The notes under the pieces are model-generated. The model was not told the origin of the DNA and did not search any database. It saw nothing but the letters and a program-made list of their open reading frames with translations. A stretch of DNA of 64,000 bases, from assembly GCA_016719295.1 (NCBI GenBank), contig JADKAF010000001.1:1798001-1862000 (forward strand), written 5' to 3'. Source of the stretch: Planctomycetota bacterium (GTDB taxonomy: Bacteria > Planctomycetota > UBA1135 > JADKAF01). The position numbers and the translations under genes were made by a program. Shown one piece after another: positions 41,903 to 50,371 of the stretch (position 1 is its first letter; each line of letters begins with the position of its first letter).

Positions 41903-43047
41903 CGCTCGCTCTCGCGCGCCAGACGGTGGAAGAGGACCAACGCGTCTCGCGCGATGGCCGCGGCCTCGCCCTCGCCCGCCGACTCGGCTTCGAGCCCGCG
42001 CCACGCCTCCAGCGCGTAGCCCGAGAGCGCGAGTGATCGCGGATCGAGCGTCTCGGGTCGCAAGCTCAGGGCTTCGACGCGCTCGTGGCGCAGCAGCGCC
42101 GCGTAGCTGGCGCTCAGCCCTTCGAGCAGCGACTCGAGCGCCGCGGTCTCCTCCAGCGAGAGCGCGCCGCGGAGTGCGAGCTTCGCGACGCAGCGATCTT
42201 TCGCGGGGATCTCGCGCAGCACCTGCTCCAGCGCGCGCAGGTCCTCGACGCCGGTGAGCTCGCGCTCGAGATAGCGGAAGCTCCAGGTCCCGATCGCATG
42301 CTCGCACACGAACGCGTGCCCCTCGTCGCCGAGCTCGACCTCGAGCACGCGCCCCGCGGCGATCTCGTCGAAATCCGTCGGCTCGGGGGAGCCGCTGTAG
42401 CGCACGACGCCGCGCTCGCCGAGAGCCGTCGCCGAATGGCGATCGCCGAGCGCGACGTAGTGGCAGCGCCCGAGCGCGATCGCGCTCTCCAAGCCCGCGA
42501 GCGAGATGGCCTCCAAGCGCTCCCGCGCCGGATCGAGCGCATCGACGATGCCGTGGCCTACGAGGATGCGCTGCAGGCCTGCCGCAGGCTGCGGTGCGCG
42601 TGCGAGGGCACGCGCGCAGAGATCCTCGGCCGGATGCTTACCCGGCCAAGGCGCGCCCAGGAGCTCGACGCCATCGACCTCGGGGACGCGCCGCGGCTCC
42701 TCGTCGTCGAGCACGCGCACGTGCGGCGGGCAGTGCTTCTGGAACGCCGCCTGGCGGTAGATCGAGCCCGCGTCGAGCGGGTCGTGGTTGCCGGGCAGCA
42801 AGTAGACCGGCACCGGTACGGTGGCGAGCTTGTCGAGCGCGCGCGCCAAGGTGCGCGCGGAGACCTGGTTCGTCTCGAAGACGTCGCCCGCGACGACGAC
42901 GAACGCCGCACCGGTGCGCTGCGCGAGCGCTCCGATCGCGGAGATCGCATCGAGCCGCGCCGCCGCGAAACGCTCCTGGGCCTCTCCGGCGAGAAAGCGG
43001 CGGCTCATCCCGAGCTGCCAATCCGAGCTGTGCAGGAAGCGGATCAT
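41899..43047 (-). CDS. YhaO/SbcD-like DNA repair metallophosphoesterase
   Basis: 382 residues from the ATG at 43047. The family motifs are IRFLHSSDWQLGM (DxH replaced by DWQ, as in the YhaO-type DW.LG), VVVAGDVFETNQ, LLPGNHDPLDAGS, ILVGHGIVDAL and YVALGDRHS. A C-terminal ~100-residue extension is helical, as in YhaO. It should be a manganese-dependent nuclease partner of the coiled-coil ATPase encoded next, whose start overlaps this stop by 4 bases. It is divergent from the acyltransferase gene at 43176. Confidence 0.9.
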   Translation of the reverse strand: MIRFLHSSDWQLGMSRRFLAGEAQERFAAARLDAISAIGALAQRTGAAFVVVAGDVFETNQVSARTLARALDKLATVPVPVYLLPGNHDPLDAGSIYRQAAFQKHCPPHVRVLDDEEPRRVPEVDGVELLGAPWPGKHPAEDLCARALARAPQPAAGLQRILVGHGIVDALDPARERLEAISLAGLESAIALGRCHYVALGDRHSATALGERGVVRYSGSPEPTDFDEIAAGRVLEVELGDEGHAFVCEHAIGTWSFRYLERELTGVEDLRALEQVLREIPAKDRCVAKLALRGALSLEETAALESLLEGLSASYAALLRHERVEALSLRPETLDPRSLALSGYALEAWRGLEAESAGEGEAAAIARDALVLFHRLARESER

Positions 43048-43175
43048 GGGGCAGCGGCCAAGATCGAGCAGTCCGGCGTCGAGGTCAAGCGAGCCCCGCG
43101 CTTGGCGCGCGCACGCAGGCGCGTCCATGATGGCGCCTCTACCGAAGCCGCGCTCTCCTGCCCGGCCCCCCGCTC

Positions 43176-44492
43176 ATGCTCGAAGCCCAAGTCCGTCACC
43201 TCTTCGCCGCGCTCGCCATCGCCCTGATCGCTCCCGCGCTCTCCGCGCAGGTCGCGGAGCCGCAGCCGCCGCCGCGCGATCCCGCGGTCATCGCCACCGA
43301 GGTCGCGCAGCGCGCGCGCCTGGAGACGATCGACGGCGTCGCGGTGCTCTTCCTCTCGGGCTCGGACCGCGAGCGCGGCTTCGACGAGGGCTTCCTGCTC
43401 TGCGAGGAGATGGTGCGCTTGATCGACGGCTTCTGCCTCGATCCCGCGGTGATGCCGTCGCCGCTCGCCTGGAAGATGCTGATCCGTCCGCGCGTGCTGA
43501 AGACGATGGACATCACGCCGCGATTGCGCGAGCGCTGCGAAGGCCTGCTCGCCGGGATGCAGGCGCGCCGCGGCGGCCCGGTCCAGCCGGAGCGGCTCGG
43601 CCGCGCGCTGAACGCGGAGGATCTCATCGCCGTCTCGGCGCTGCCGGATCTGATGGGCCTCCTCTGCTCTTCGTTCGCCGCGTGGGATCGCTCCGTCTCG
43701 GGCGGCGCTCCCCTCGTCGCGCGCAATCTCGACTACCTCACCACCGAAGCGATCTGCGCCACCGTGATGGTGAAGGTGCATGCGCGCGCCGGCGAGCGCC
43801 GCGCCTGGGTCGAAGTCGGCTGGCCCGGCGCGCTGGGCTGCCTCACCGGCTTCTCCGAGGACGGCGTCTACCTCGCGATCCACGACGTGCGCCCGCGCGG
43901 AGCGAAGAAGGAGGGTCTCTTCACGCCGCGCGCGCATGGCTTCCAGGAGGTGCTGGAGACGCTCGCGCCGGGACCGGAGCTGCCCGAGCGCGCCGCGGAG
44001 CTCTTGCGCTCGCACCGCTTCATCATGGGCGGAAACGGCATGCTGGCGTGGTCCACGCGCGACGGCGCGGAGAGCACGCGCGGCGCGGCGGTGCTCGAGA
44101 TCGACGACCGCTACGAGCTGGAGCAAGGCGTGAGCGTGCGCCGCTCGGAGGAGACGAGCTACATCGCCTGCTCCAATCACCATCGCTCGCGCGCCGAGAA
44201 TCCGCGCTGCCGCCGCTACGGCTCCATCTGGAGCGGCCTGGGCGCCAGCGCGGAGGCCCCGCTCGATCGAGCGAAGGCCTGGGAGGTGATCAGCTCGGCC
44301 AGCGTCGCGCAGACGCTCTATCGCCTCGTGCTCGATCTCGATCGAGGCTTGCTGGAGCTCGATCTGCGCGCCAGCGCCTCGAACGGCGACTGGAAGAAGC
44401 GCGCGCAGCTCGATCTCCGCGCGTTGCTCGCGCGCGCCGCGCAGCTCCAGGCCGCGAGCGCCCCGCCGCAGCCGGCGAGCGACGGACGCTGA
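43176..44492 (+). CDS. C45-type acyltransferase / carcinine hydrolase-like, secreted
   Basis: 438 residues. A signal peptide (VRHLFAALAIALIAPALSA) is followed by an Ntn-hydrolase-like domain. The region LMGLLCSSFAAWDRSVSGG followed by PLVARNLDYLTTEAI resembles the peptidase C45 (acyl-coenzyme A:6-aminopenicillanic acid acyltransferase) family, in which the cysteine becomes the N-terminal nucleophile after cleavage; Cys at ~168 is a candidate. ARNLDY and IACSNHHRS also fit. Bacterial members act on acylated amino acids or carcinine; the substrate is unknown. The stop is 9 bases from the end of the Pus10 gene (convergent). Confidence 0.75.
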   Translation: MLEAQVRHLFAALAIALIAPALSAQVAEPQPPPRDPAVIATEVAQRARLETIDGVAVLFLSGSDRERGFDEGFLLCEEMVRLIDGFCLDPAVMPSPLAWKMLIRPRVLKTMDITPRLRERCEGLLAGMQARRGGPVQPERLGRALNAEDLIAVSALPDLMGLLCSSFAAWDRSVSGGAPLVARNLDYLTTEAICATVMVKVHARAGERRAWVEVGWPGALGCLTGFSEDGVYLAIHDVRPRGAKKEGLFTPRAHGFQEVLETLAPGPELPERAAELLRSHRFIMGGNGMLAWSTRDGAESTRGAAVLEIDDRYELEQGVSVRRSEETSYIACSNHHRSRAENPRCRRYGSIWSGLGASAEAPLDRAKAWEVISSASVAQTLYRLVLDLDRGLLELDLRASASNGDWKKRAQLDLRALLARAAQLQAASAPPQPASDGR

Positions 44493-44501
44493 GCGCAGAG
44501 C

Positions 44502-45344
44502 TCAGCCGTTCGCGACGCCCGCTCCGAACTCGGGGCGCTTCTCCGCCGACTCGACGAGGTCGAGCACGTCGAGCTCCTCGCAGACGCAGGGCGTTCCCAA
44601 CCACGCGCTGATCGAGGGCTGCGTACGGCCATCGTCACCGCTCACGGCTTCCTTGATGTAGGTGCCGTGCTCGCTGCGGATCGAGAGCGAGAAGCGCGAC
44701 GCGCGACCGCCCTCGTCGGTCTCCAGCGCCTCGACCGCGCGCAGCTCGATCCAGCGCTCGCGCTCGAGATCCGCTCGGCGGTGTGCGACGCGCTCGGGGG
44801 TCCGCTGCTTCAGGACCACGCGCTGGAGCAGGCGCTCGCGCAACGGCGCGAGCTCGACGGGCCCCTCCGCGCGCACGCGGAGCCCGTAGTCCTTCGCGTG
44901 CTGCTCCTCCTTCACCTCGGCGACGCGCGAGCGCGTGCACCAGCGGAGCTCGAGCAGCTCGAGCCGCTCCGCGCAGCGCTGGTTCACCTCGCGCGCGAGC
45001 TCGGCGAGGTCCGCTTGCGGCTCGCGCGCCTTCTCGATCTCGAAGACGAAAGGCCGCCCGCGGCCCAGCATGCGCACGTCGACGTCCTCGCGACCCGCGC
45101 CGTGGAACTTGTGCGCGTGGCGCGGTGCGCGGAAGAGCGGCATCGCGACACGCGCGATGAGCTCCTGCACCGAGTCCTTGGTCAGCTTGCCGAAGCCCTC
45201 GCAGCGCGCGCAGCCGCGCCCGCGGCACTCAGGGCAGTAGAAGATCGTCTGCGGGAGGTCGCGCACCAGCTTGCGGTAGCGGCCTTCGAAGAAGACGCGC
45301 GCGGCAGCGCGCGGGGCACCCGCAGTGGGCTCGGAGGACGACAT
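44502..45344 (-). CDS. Pus10-like tRNA pseudouridine synthase
   Basis: 280 residues from the ATG at 45344. It matches archaeal/eukaryotic Pus10 in order: EGRYRKLVRDLPQTIFYCP and the zinc pairs CPECRGRGCARC, then KLTKDSVQELIARVAMPLFR, HKFHGAGREDVDVRMLG with the catalytic Asp in REDVDVR, GRPFVFEIEKARE, and the C-terminal GTYIKEAVSGDDGRTQPSIS followed by LDVLDLVE. Pus10 makes pseudouridine 54/55 in the T-loop of tRNA. This copy lacks the N-terminal THUMP-containing half of the archaeal proteins. Pus10 is unusual in bacteria; a few lineages, planctomycetes among them, seem to have it (family knowledge from memory). It converges on 43176. Confidence 0.85.
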   Translation of the reverse strand: MSSSEPTAGAPRAAARVFFEGRYRKLVRDLPQTIFYCPECRGRGCARCEGFGKLTKDSVQELIARVAMPLFRAPRHAHKFHGAGREDVDVRMLGRGRPFVFEIEKAREPQADLAELAREVNQRCAERLELLELRWCTRSRVAEVKEEQHAKDYGLRVRAEGPVELAPLRERLLQRVVLKQRTPERVAHRRADLERERWIELRAVEALETDEGGRASRFSLSIRSEHGTYIKEAVSGDDGRTQPSISAWLGTPCVCEELDVLDLVESAEKRPEFGAGVANG

Positions 45345-45415
45345 CGGGCTCTCGTGACGGAGGGCCCGAGATCTTAGCGTTGGACCGCCGCGCTCTCCAC
45401 GAGCGCCGCGCCGGG

Positions 45416-45808
45416 TCAGGCGCCGAGGCGCTGCTTCTTCCGCTTCAAGCGCGGGACGAGGCGTCCGACCAAGCGGAAGAACGCGTCCGCGGTGAGGGGC
45501 GTCGCGAGCACGGTGTCCACGCCCGAGTCGCCGCGCTCCTTCTGCAGTTGCTTCGCGGTGCGCGCATCGCTCACGATGACGAACTCCACTTCCGGACCGA
45601 GCTCGCGGAACTCGCGCAGGCGCTCCATCGCAGGGTCCTGTCCGGCGTTGTGCTCGAGGAAGACGCAGTCCGCGGAGCCTTGGCGGATCCACTCCAGGGC
45701 CGAGGTCTCCTCGACGGCTTCGGTCTTCACGCCGCGCACGTGCTTCGTGCCGACGAGGATTTGGTCGCGGACGAGCGGATCGTCGATGACGAGCAGGATC
45801 TGCACCAT
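45416..45808 (-). CDS. Stand-alone receiver-like domain with altered phosphorylation site
   Basis: 130 residues from the ATG at 45808. The fold pattern is that of a CheY receiver: ILLVIDDPLVRDQI (acidic pair DD), GADCVFLEHNAG on strand 3, VEFVIVSDARTA on strand 4 and TVLATPLTADAFF on strand 5. The strand-3 phosphoacceptor aspartate is replaced by Glu (FLEHN) and the strand-5 lysine of KP is replaced by Thr (ATP). This looks like a pseudo-receiver that could be locked in an active-like state. No output domain is attached. It lies 71 bases downstream of nothing recognisable and 72 bases upstream of the Pus10 gene, and is divergent from the RNase HII-like gene. Confidence 0.7.
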   Translation of the reverse strand: MVQILLVIDDPLVRDQILVGTKHVRGVKTEAVEETSALEWIRQGSADCVFLEHNAGQDPAMERLREFRELGPEVEFVIVSDARTAKQLQKERGDSGVDTVLATPLTADAFFRLVGRLVPRLKRKKQRLGA

Positions 45809-45868
45809 GGTTTGCCGCCTCGCTGCGGTAGAGCGCCGTTCGAGGGATCGGTCGGCGGAGACTCCGGA

Positions 45869-46862
45869 GTGAGCGCGCGAAAGACTTTCCCTGCCGGGGC
45901 CCTGCGCTGCGTGGGCATCGACGAAGCGGGGCTCGGCCCGATCCTGGGTCCGTTCTGCGCCGCCGCGGTGCGCTTCGATCGCGCCTCTCAGGCGGCACCC
46001 CTTGCCCGCCGCGTGGAAGCGCGCGTTCGAAGGCGCGAGCCGCGCCTTGATCGTCGCCGATTCGAAGCTCGTCTTCCGCGGGCCGCGCGGCGCCGCGCGC
46101 GGCGAGGCGGCGGCCCTCGCGGCGCTCTGCTGCGGCTCCCCGGAGGGTCCGCTCCTCGGCCTCGATGCCGCGGGCGCGCTGCGGCGAGCCGGGATCGAGC
46201 CGGCCGAGCTCGCCGCCGGAGCGCCGTGGTACGCGGAGCTCGCGGCCAGGATCCCCCGCTTCGCCACCCGGGCCGAGCTCGACGCGGCGCGGGCGGAGCT
46301 CGAAGCGGGCGCGGGCTCGCCGGGGCTGCGCTGGGTCGGCGCCAGCGCGCGCTGCGTCCCCGAGCGCGCGTTCAATGCCGCCCTGGAGCGCTGCCAGAAC
46401 AAGGCCGATGCAGCCTGGGAGAGCGTGGGCGGCTTGGTGGCGGAGACGCTCGTCGATCCCGAGCCCCAGCGCTTCGAGATCCGCATCGATCGCCAAGGCG
46501 GGCGGCGCTTCTACGGCGAGCGCTTCGAGGCGCTGCTGCCCGGCTGGGAGCTGCTTCGAGCGCGCGAGGTCGGCGGCCGGTCGGAGTACCTGCTGCGCGA
46601 GCGCGCGAGCGAGCGCGAGGCGCGGATCCGGCTGGAGCCGCGCGCCGAGGCCGCGAGCTTCCCCGTCGCGCTGGCCTCCCTGGTCGCGAAGTACCTGCGC
46701 GAGCTCGCGATGGACACCTTCAACGCGTGGTTCGGCCGCCTGGCGCCGACCGTGCGCCCCACCGCGGGCTATCCGGAAGATGGTCGGCGTTGGTTGGGCG
46801 AGATCGCGCCGGCACTCCGCGAGCGAGAAATCTCCCTCGAGAAGCTCGTGAGGCAGCGCTAG
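45869..46862 (+). pseudogene. RNase HII-like protein, one frameshift
   Basis: Starting at a GTG (45869) the first frame gives CVGIDEAGLGPILGPFCAAA, the RNase HII signature GIDEAGRGPLAGPV with Leu for Arg, then loses frame near the CCCC run at 45998-46001. The second frame continues AAWKRAFEGASRALIVADSK and ends ...ASLVAKYLRELAMDTFNAWF and PTAGYPEDGRRW, equivalent to the RNase HII SIIAKVTRDxxM block, with Glu at the RD aspartate. Removing one C joins the halves as APLPAAWKRAF. Total ~330 residues, longer than RNase HII (~200), with a large middle insert. A divergent RNase HII paralogue is the best guess; a true RnhB might exist elsewhere. Confidence 0.7.
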
Positions 46863-47170
46863 CTCGGACGATAGCAGGTGACCCAAAGGGCCTCGCCGTG
46901 CGCGAGCCCCAAGGGCGGCGGGAGGATTTTGGGCGCTCTCCAGTCCGGCGCAACAGCGCTCGGCGTTCTGGACCGCCTGGACGCCACCGCGCCGAAACCG
47001 GGCTACATTTGGGGTCGCCGTTCCGCGGCCCCCTCGGTCTCGGAACGAGCGTTCCTTTTCCCTCCCGGCCGTGCACGCCGGAGCTCGAAGTTCCCGCCGC
47101 CGCTCGTGAAGGCGGCCCGAGCGACCGAGCTCCCCCGTGCGACCCAAGCTTCCGCGAGGATTCTGAAGTC
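46863..47170. other. 308-bp intergenic region
   Basis: Between the RNase HII-like gene and a 49-residue ORF. A perfect 14-bp palindrome GGAACGAGCGTTCC lies at 47042-47055 (see separate entry). A TACATT at 47004-47009 could be a -10 hexamer but lacks a good -35. No other gene is seen. Confidence 0.4.
47042..47055. promoter_or_regulatory. Palindromic operator-like site resembling a LexA/Cheo box
   Basis: GGAACGAGCGTTCC matches the Gram-positive-type LexA site CGAACRNRYGTTYC at all positions but the first. It lies ~115 bases upstream of the 49-residue ORF at 47171. A single site by chance is quite possible. Confidence 0.4.
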
Positions 47171-47320
47171 ATGTCTCCGATGCAGTCCTACCAGCCGACT
47201 CAAGCCGCCGAGGCCTATGTGGCGAACGTGATCCGTCGCCACCTGAAGGCCTCTGGCGTCGAGCTGAGCTCGGCGATGGTGCGGCGCTTGCCCCGCCCGG
47301 TGGACTCGCCGGCCGCCTAG
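47171..47320 (+). CDS. Small protein of unknown function, 49 residues
   Basis: The ORF is MSPMQSYQPTQAAEA..., with a central helix AYVANVIRRHLKASGVELSSAMVRRL and an acidic-poor, basic character. It is preceded by GAGGATTCTGAAG, a modest ribosome-binding site, and followed 85 bases later by a strong intrinsic terminator. These two signals make it a plausible real gene despite its length. No homologue is recognised. Confidence 0.5.
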   Translation: MSPMQSYQPTQAAEAYVANVIRRHLKASGVELSSAMVRRLPRPVDSPAA

Positions 47321-47404
47321 CGCGACCCACGAGCAGCGCTCGGGGCCGGTCCCACCGGCGATCGAGCGCGACGTGCGCGCCCTGGCGGCACGCGCGCCCC
47401 ACCG

Positions 47405-47428
47405 GGCCCGGCAGCGCCGGGCCTTTTT
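47405..47428 (+). terminator. Strong rho-independent terminator
   Basis: GGCCCGGC (47405-47412), AGC loop, GCCGGGCC (47416-47423), immediately followed by a TTTTT run (47424-47428). It ends transcription from the 47171 gene before the convergent threonine synthase. Confidence 0.9.
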
Positions 47429-47465
47429 CATGCCTTGCGAGGTCTCCGGAGCGAACGCGAGGCGC

Positions 47466-48693
47466 TCAGGCCTCTTGATCCCCGACGAGGCGCAGCGGGC
47501 GCCCGGCATCGGGCGGACGCACGAGGGCGAGCACCTCGGGGTACTTCAGGGCGGAGCCGGTGTTGAAGAACACCAGGCGCTCGTTGCCCTCCAGCCAGCC
47601 TTCCTCGCGCAAGCGGAGCACCGCCGCCCAAGCCGCGGCCCCTTCCGGGCAGAGCAGCAGCCCTTCGAGGCGCGCGACCTCGCGCAGAGCGTGCAGCATC
47701 TCATCGTCGGAGACGGCGAGCGCCGTGCCGCAGGTCGCGCGGATCGCGCGCAGCATCAGCCGGTCACCGAGCGGCGTCGGAACGCGGAGCCCCGAGGCCA
47801 AGGTGCGCGGCGCGAGCGGCGGCACGCCTTCGTCGCGTCCGGCGAGGAAGCCCTCTACGACCGGCGCGCAGCTCTCCATCTGAACGGCGACGAGGCGCGG
47901 CCGGCGAGCATCGATCCAGCCCAGGGCCTGCATCTCGTCGAAGGCCTTCCACATCCCGATCAGCCCCGTTCCGCCGCCCGCGGGATACACGACGACGTCC
48001 GGCAGAGAGCCGAGCTCGAGGAGCAGGTCGTAGCCCATCGTCTTCTTGCCCTCGAGGCGATAGGGCTCCTTCAGCGTGGAGAGATCGAAGACCCCTTCGC
48101 GTCCGGCGTAGCGCTCCCGGAGGAAGCGCCCGGCGTCGCCGATCAGTCCCGGCACCTCGAAGCTCTCGGTGGCGAGGGCGCGCACCTCGAGGCGATTCGC
48201 GCTCGGGCTGTCCTCGGGCATCGCGACGGCGCAAGGGAGCCCCGCGCGGGCGGCGTAGGCCGCGAGCGCGCCGCCGGCGTTCCCCGCGGTGGGCACGTAG
48301 AGCTCGCGGGCGCCGAGAGCGGCGGCCATGGTGACGGCGACGGACATCCCGCGGGCCTTGAACGAGCCCGTCGGATTGAAGGACTCGTCCTTGCACCAGC
48401 AGGCCTTCACCCCGGCGCGTCGAGCGAGGCGCTCCATGGGCAGCATCGGCGTCGCGCCTTCCCCGAGCGAGACCGGACCGCTCGGTCCCGGCGGCGGAAG
48501 CAGCTCGGGGGAAACGCCAGAGGCCGGGGGCGCGCTCGCGCCAAGGTGCGGGTCCGAGCGCGGACTTCGCGCGCTCGAGGTCGTAGCGCGCGAGCAGCGG
48601 CCGTCCGCTCGCCGGAGAAACGGTCGCCAGCTGCTGCCAGGGAAACGCCCGGCCCGTCTCGGAGCACTCGAGATGCAGGAGGGTGGAGCTCAT
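47466..48693 (-). pseudogene. thrC: Threonine synthase (ThrC-like), one frameshift
   Basis: PLP-dependent fold type II enzyme, converting phosphohomoserine to threonine. The N-terminal part from ATG 48693 (LHLECSETGRAFPWQQLATV, a zinc-ribbon-like start with altered Cys pattern) runs to APGLWRFP, then loses frame in the GGGGG run at 48507-48511. In the corrected frame ELLPPPGPSGPVSLGEGATP leads to ML, then CKDESFNPTGSFKARGM (PLP lysine), TAGNAGGALAAYAARAGLP, YPAGGGTGLIGMWKAF and LLCPEGAAAWAAV. Deleting one G makes a normal 408-residue enzyme. Single-base change in a homopolymer of an amino-acid synthesis gene suggests an assembly error. It is divergent from the gene at 48788. Confidence 0.88.
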
Positions 48694-48787
48694 GCGACCT
48701 AAAATGGCACGCGCGGGGAGCGCGTGCACCTGCCCATCCGTAGGAGCGCTCGAACCTCCCTCGGACCTCGCGCTGGAGCACGCTGCG

Positions 48788-49639
48788 ATGCCGCACCACT
48801 TTCCGATCGCTCTGACGACCTTCGCCCTGCTCGCGGGCACGGCCTTCGCCGCCCCGCAAGACCCGGCGCCCCGAGGCGAGCTCGAGCGCCGCGATGGCCG
48901 CGTCGAGTCCCGCACCAGCCGGAGCTCCGGTGGCGAGAGCAAGACCCGGCGGCGCGTCGTGAAGGATGGCGAAGTGGTCGAGGAAGAGGGCACCCCGGAC
49001 CCCGCGCTCGAGCGCGTGCTGGGAGAGGCAGGGCGCAACGGGACCTGCGACCCCGAGAAGCTCCTGGAGGAGCTGCGCCGCAGCCTCGAGCGCGAGGGCT
49101 TCGGGGAGCTGCCGCCCGGGCTCGGCGAGCTCCCTCCCGGCTTCGACGAATTGCCTCCCGGCTTCGGCGAGCCGCCGAAGGTCGAGAAGAGCTCCGCCCG
49201 CTCCACCCACGTCCGCCGCGTCGTGGTCGTGAACGGCGAGACCATCGTCGACGAGGAGCTGCGCGACGGAGTCCCGGTCCGCCCGTCGGGCGGAGCTTCG
49301 CTGCCGCCTGGTGGCGCCGGCAGCCGGCCCCTGCCGGGACGCGCGGAAGCACGCGCCGAGGCGCGCGCCGAAGCCAAGGCGGATTCCAGCTCCAGCGGGT
49401 CCGACAGCTCCGATGGCTCCAGCTCCTCGTCCGACTCCGCGAAGCGCGACACGAGCGACGGCGATCGCTCGAAGGACGGCGAAGTGGGATCCCGAAGGGT
49501 GCTGCCCGACGGCAGCGGCCGTTTCCGCGTCGGAGAGCCGATGCCGGCGAAGCCCCTGCCCCCGCGTTCGCCCGATGCGAAGCCCGCCCCCGCTCCGGCT
49601 CGCTCGAGCGCTACCCCCGCCTACGGCGCCATCCGCTAG
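48788..49639 (+). CDS. Secreted low-complexity protein next to a sigma/anti-sigma pair
   Basis: 283 residues from the ATG at 48788; upstream in-frame codons lie over the thrC start and give no signal peptide. The signal is PIALTTFALLAGTAFAAPQD. Residues 54-68 read TRRRVVKDGEVVEEE and 143-158 read RRVVVVNGETIVDEEL: two copies of a VVxxG-x-x-V-x-E-E motif. Between them, ELPPGLGELPPGFDELPPGF forms three tandem ELPPGF/L repeats (~107-127). The C-terminal third is Ser/Asp- then Pro/Arg-rich and probably disordered. The same VVxNGKxVxEE motif ends the neighbouring anti-sigma factor. It precedes the sigma gene by 27 bases. Confidence 0.7.
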   Translation: MPHHFPIALTTFALLAGTAFAAPQDPAPRGELERRDGRVESRTSRSSGGESKTRRRVVKDGEVVEEEGTPDPALERVLGEAGRNGTCDPEKLLEELRRSLEREGFGELPPGLGELPPGFDELPPGFGEPPKVEKSSARSTHVRRVVVVNGETIVDEELRDGVPVRPSGGASLPPGGAGSRPLPGRAEARAEARAEAKADSSSSGSDSSDGSSSSSDSAKRDTSDGDRSKDGEVGSRRVLPDGSGRFRVGEPMPAKPLPPRSPDAKPAPAPARSSATPAYGAIR

Positions 49640-49666
49640 GCTCTGCAAGGACCCCAGCAGACTCCC

Positions 49667-50371
49667 ATGGCCTTGCCCTTCCGCCGCGTGCCATCGCCCG
49701 AGCTCAGCGCGCCACCGCGCGTCGACTTCGAGGCCTTGAGCGACGCGGAGCTGATGCAGCTCCTCGTCCACGGCGAGGATCGCGCCCTCATGCCGCTCAT
49801 CGATCGCTACGGCGGCCGCGTGCGCACCTACCTGGGCCACGTGACGCGCGACGGAAGCTGGGCGGACGACCTCACGCAAGAGGTGTTCGTGCGCGTCTTC
49901 GAGAGCTCCGGCACCTACGATCCGCGCTTCGCGTTCCAGGTGTGGGTCTTCCGCATCGCGCGCAACCTGGCCGTCGATCTCCTGCGTCGGCAATCGACGC
50001 AGCGCAAGCTCCGGGACAGCTTGGAGGAACGCGCCGTCGAGACCGAGCGCCAGTCGATCCGTCACCGCGCGGCGAGCTCGCCGCTGCAGGGCTTGGTCGA
50101 AGTCGAGTTCGCGGAGCACTTCGAGCGCGCGCTGAGGCGCCTGCCCGAGATCTTCCGCACCGTCTTCGTGCTGCGCGAAGTCGAGGGCCTCGCCTACGAG
50201 GAGATCGCCGAAGTGGTCGATGCCAGCCCGAAGACCGTCTCGACGCGCCTGCATCGCGCGCGCCTGCAGCTCCGGAAGCTCCTCGCCACCTACCTCGATC
50301 CATTCCGCGAAGGCAGCCTCCCTTCGTCCACCTCGCCGGAAGGCGATGTCTCGGAGGAGCAAGAGTCATGA
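49667..50371 (+). CDS. ECF-type sigma-70 family RNA polymerase sigma factor
   Basis: 234 residues. Region 2 spans ~30-105: LMQLLVHGEDRALMPLIDRY, DLTQEVFVRVFESSGTYD and VWVFRIARNLAVDLLRRQ. Region 4 spans ~150-215: LRRLPEIFRTVFVLREVEGL, YEEIAEVVDASPKTVSTRLH and RARLQLRKLL. The tail (SEEQES) is acidic. It lacks region 3, so it is ECF. Its stop overlaps the anti-sigma start by 4 bases, the usual arrangement for membrane-held sigma factors. It belongs with the secreted protein upstream as one unit. Confidence 0.95.
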   Translation: MALPFRRVPSPELSAPPRVDFEALSDAELMQLLVHGEDRALMPLIDRYGGRVRTYLGHVTRDGSWADDLTQEVFVRVFESSGTYDPRFAFQVWVFRIARNLAVDLLRRQSTQRKLRDSLEERAVETERQSIRHRAASSPLQGLVEVEFAEHFERALRRLPEIFRTVFVLREVEGLAYEEIAEVVDASPKTVSTRLHRARLQLRKLLATYLDPFREGSLPSSTSPEGDVSEEQES

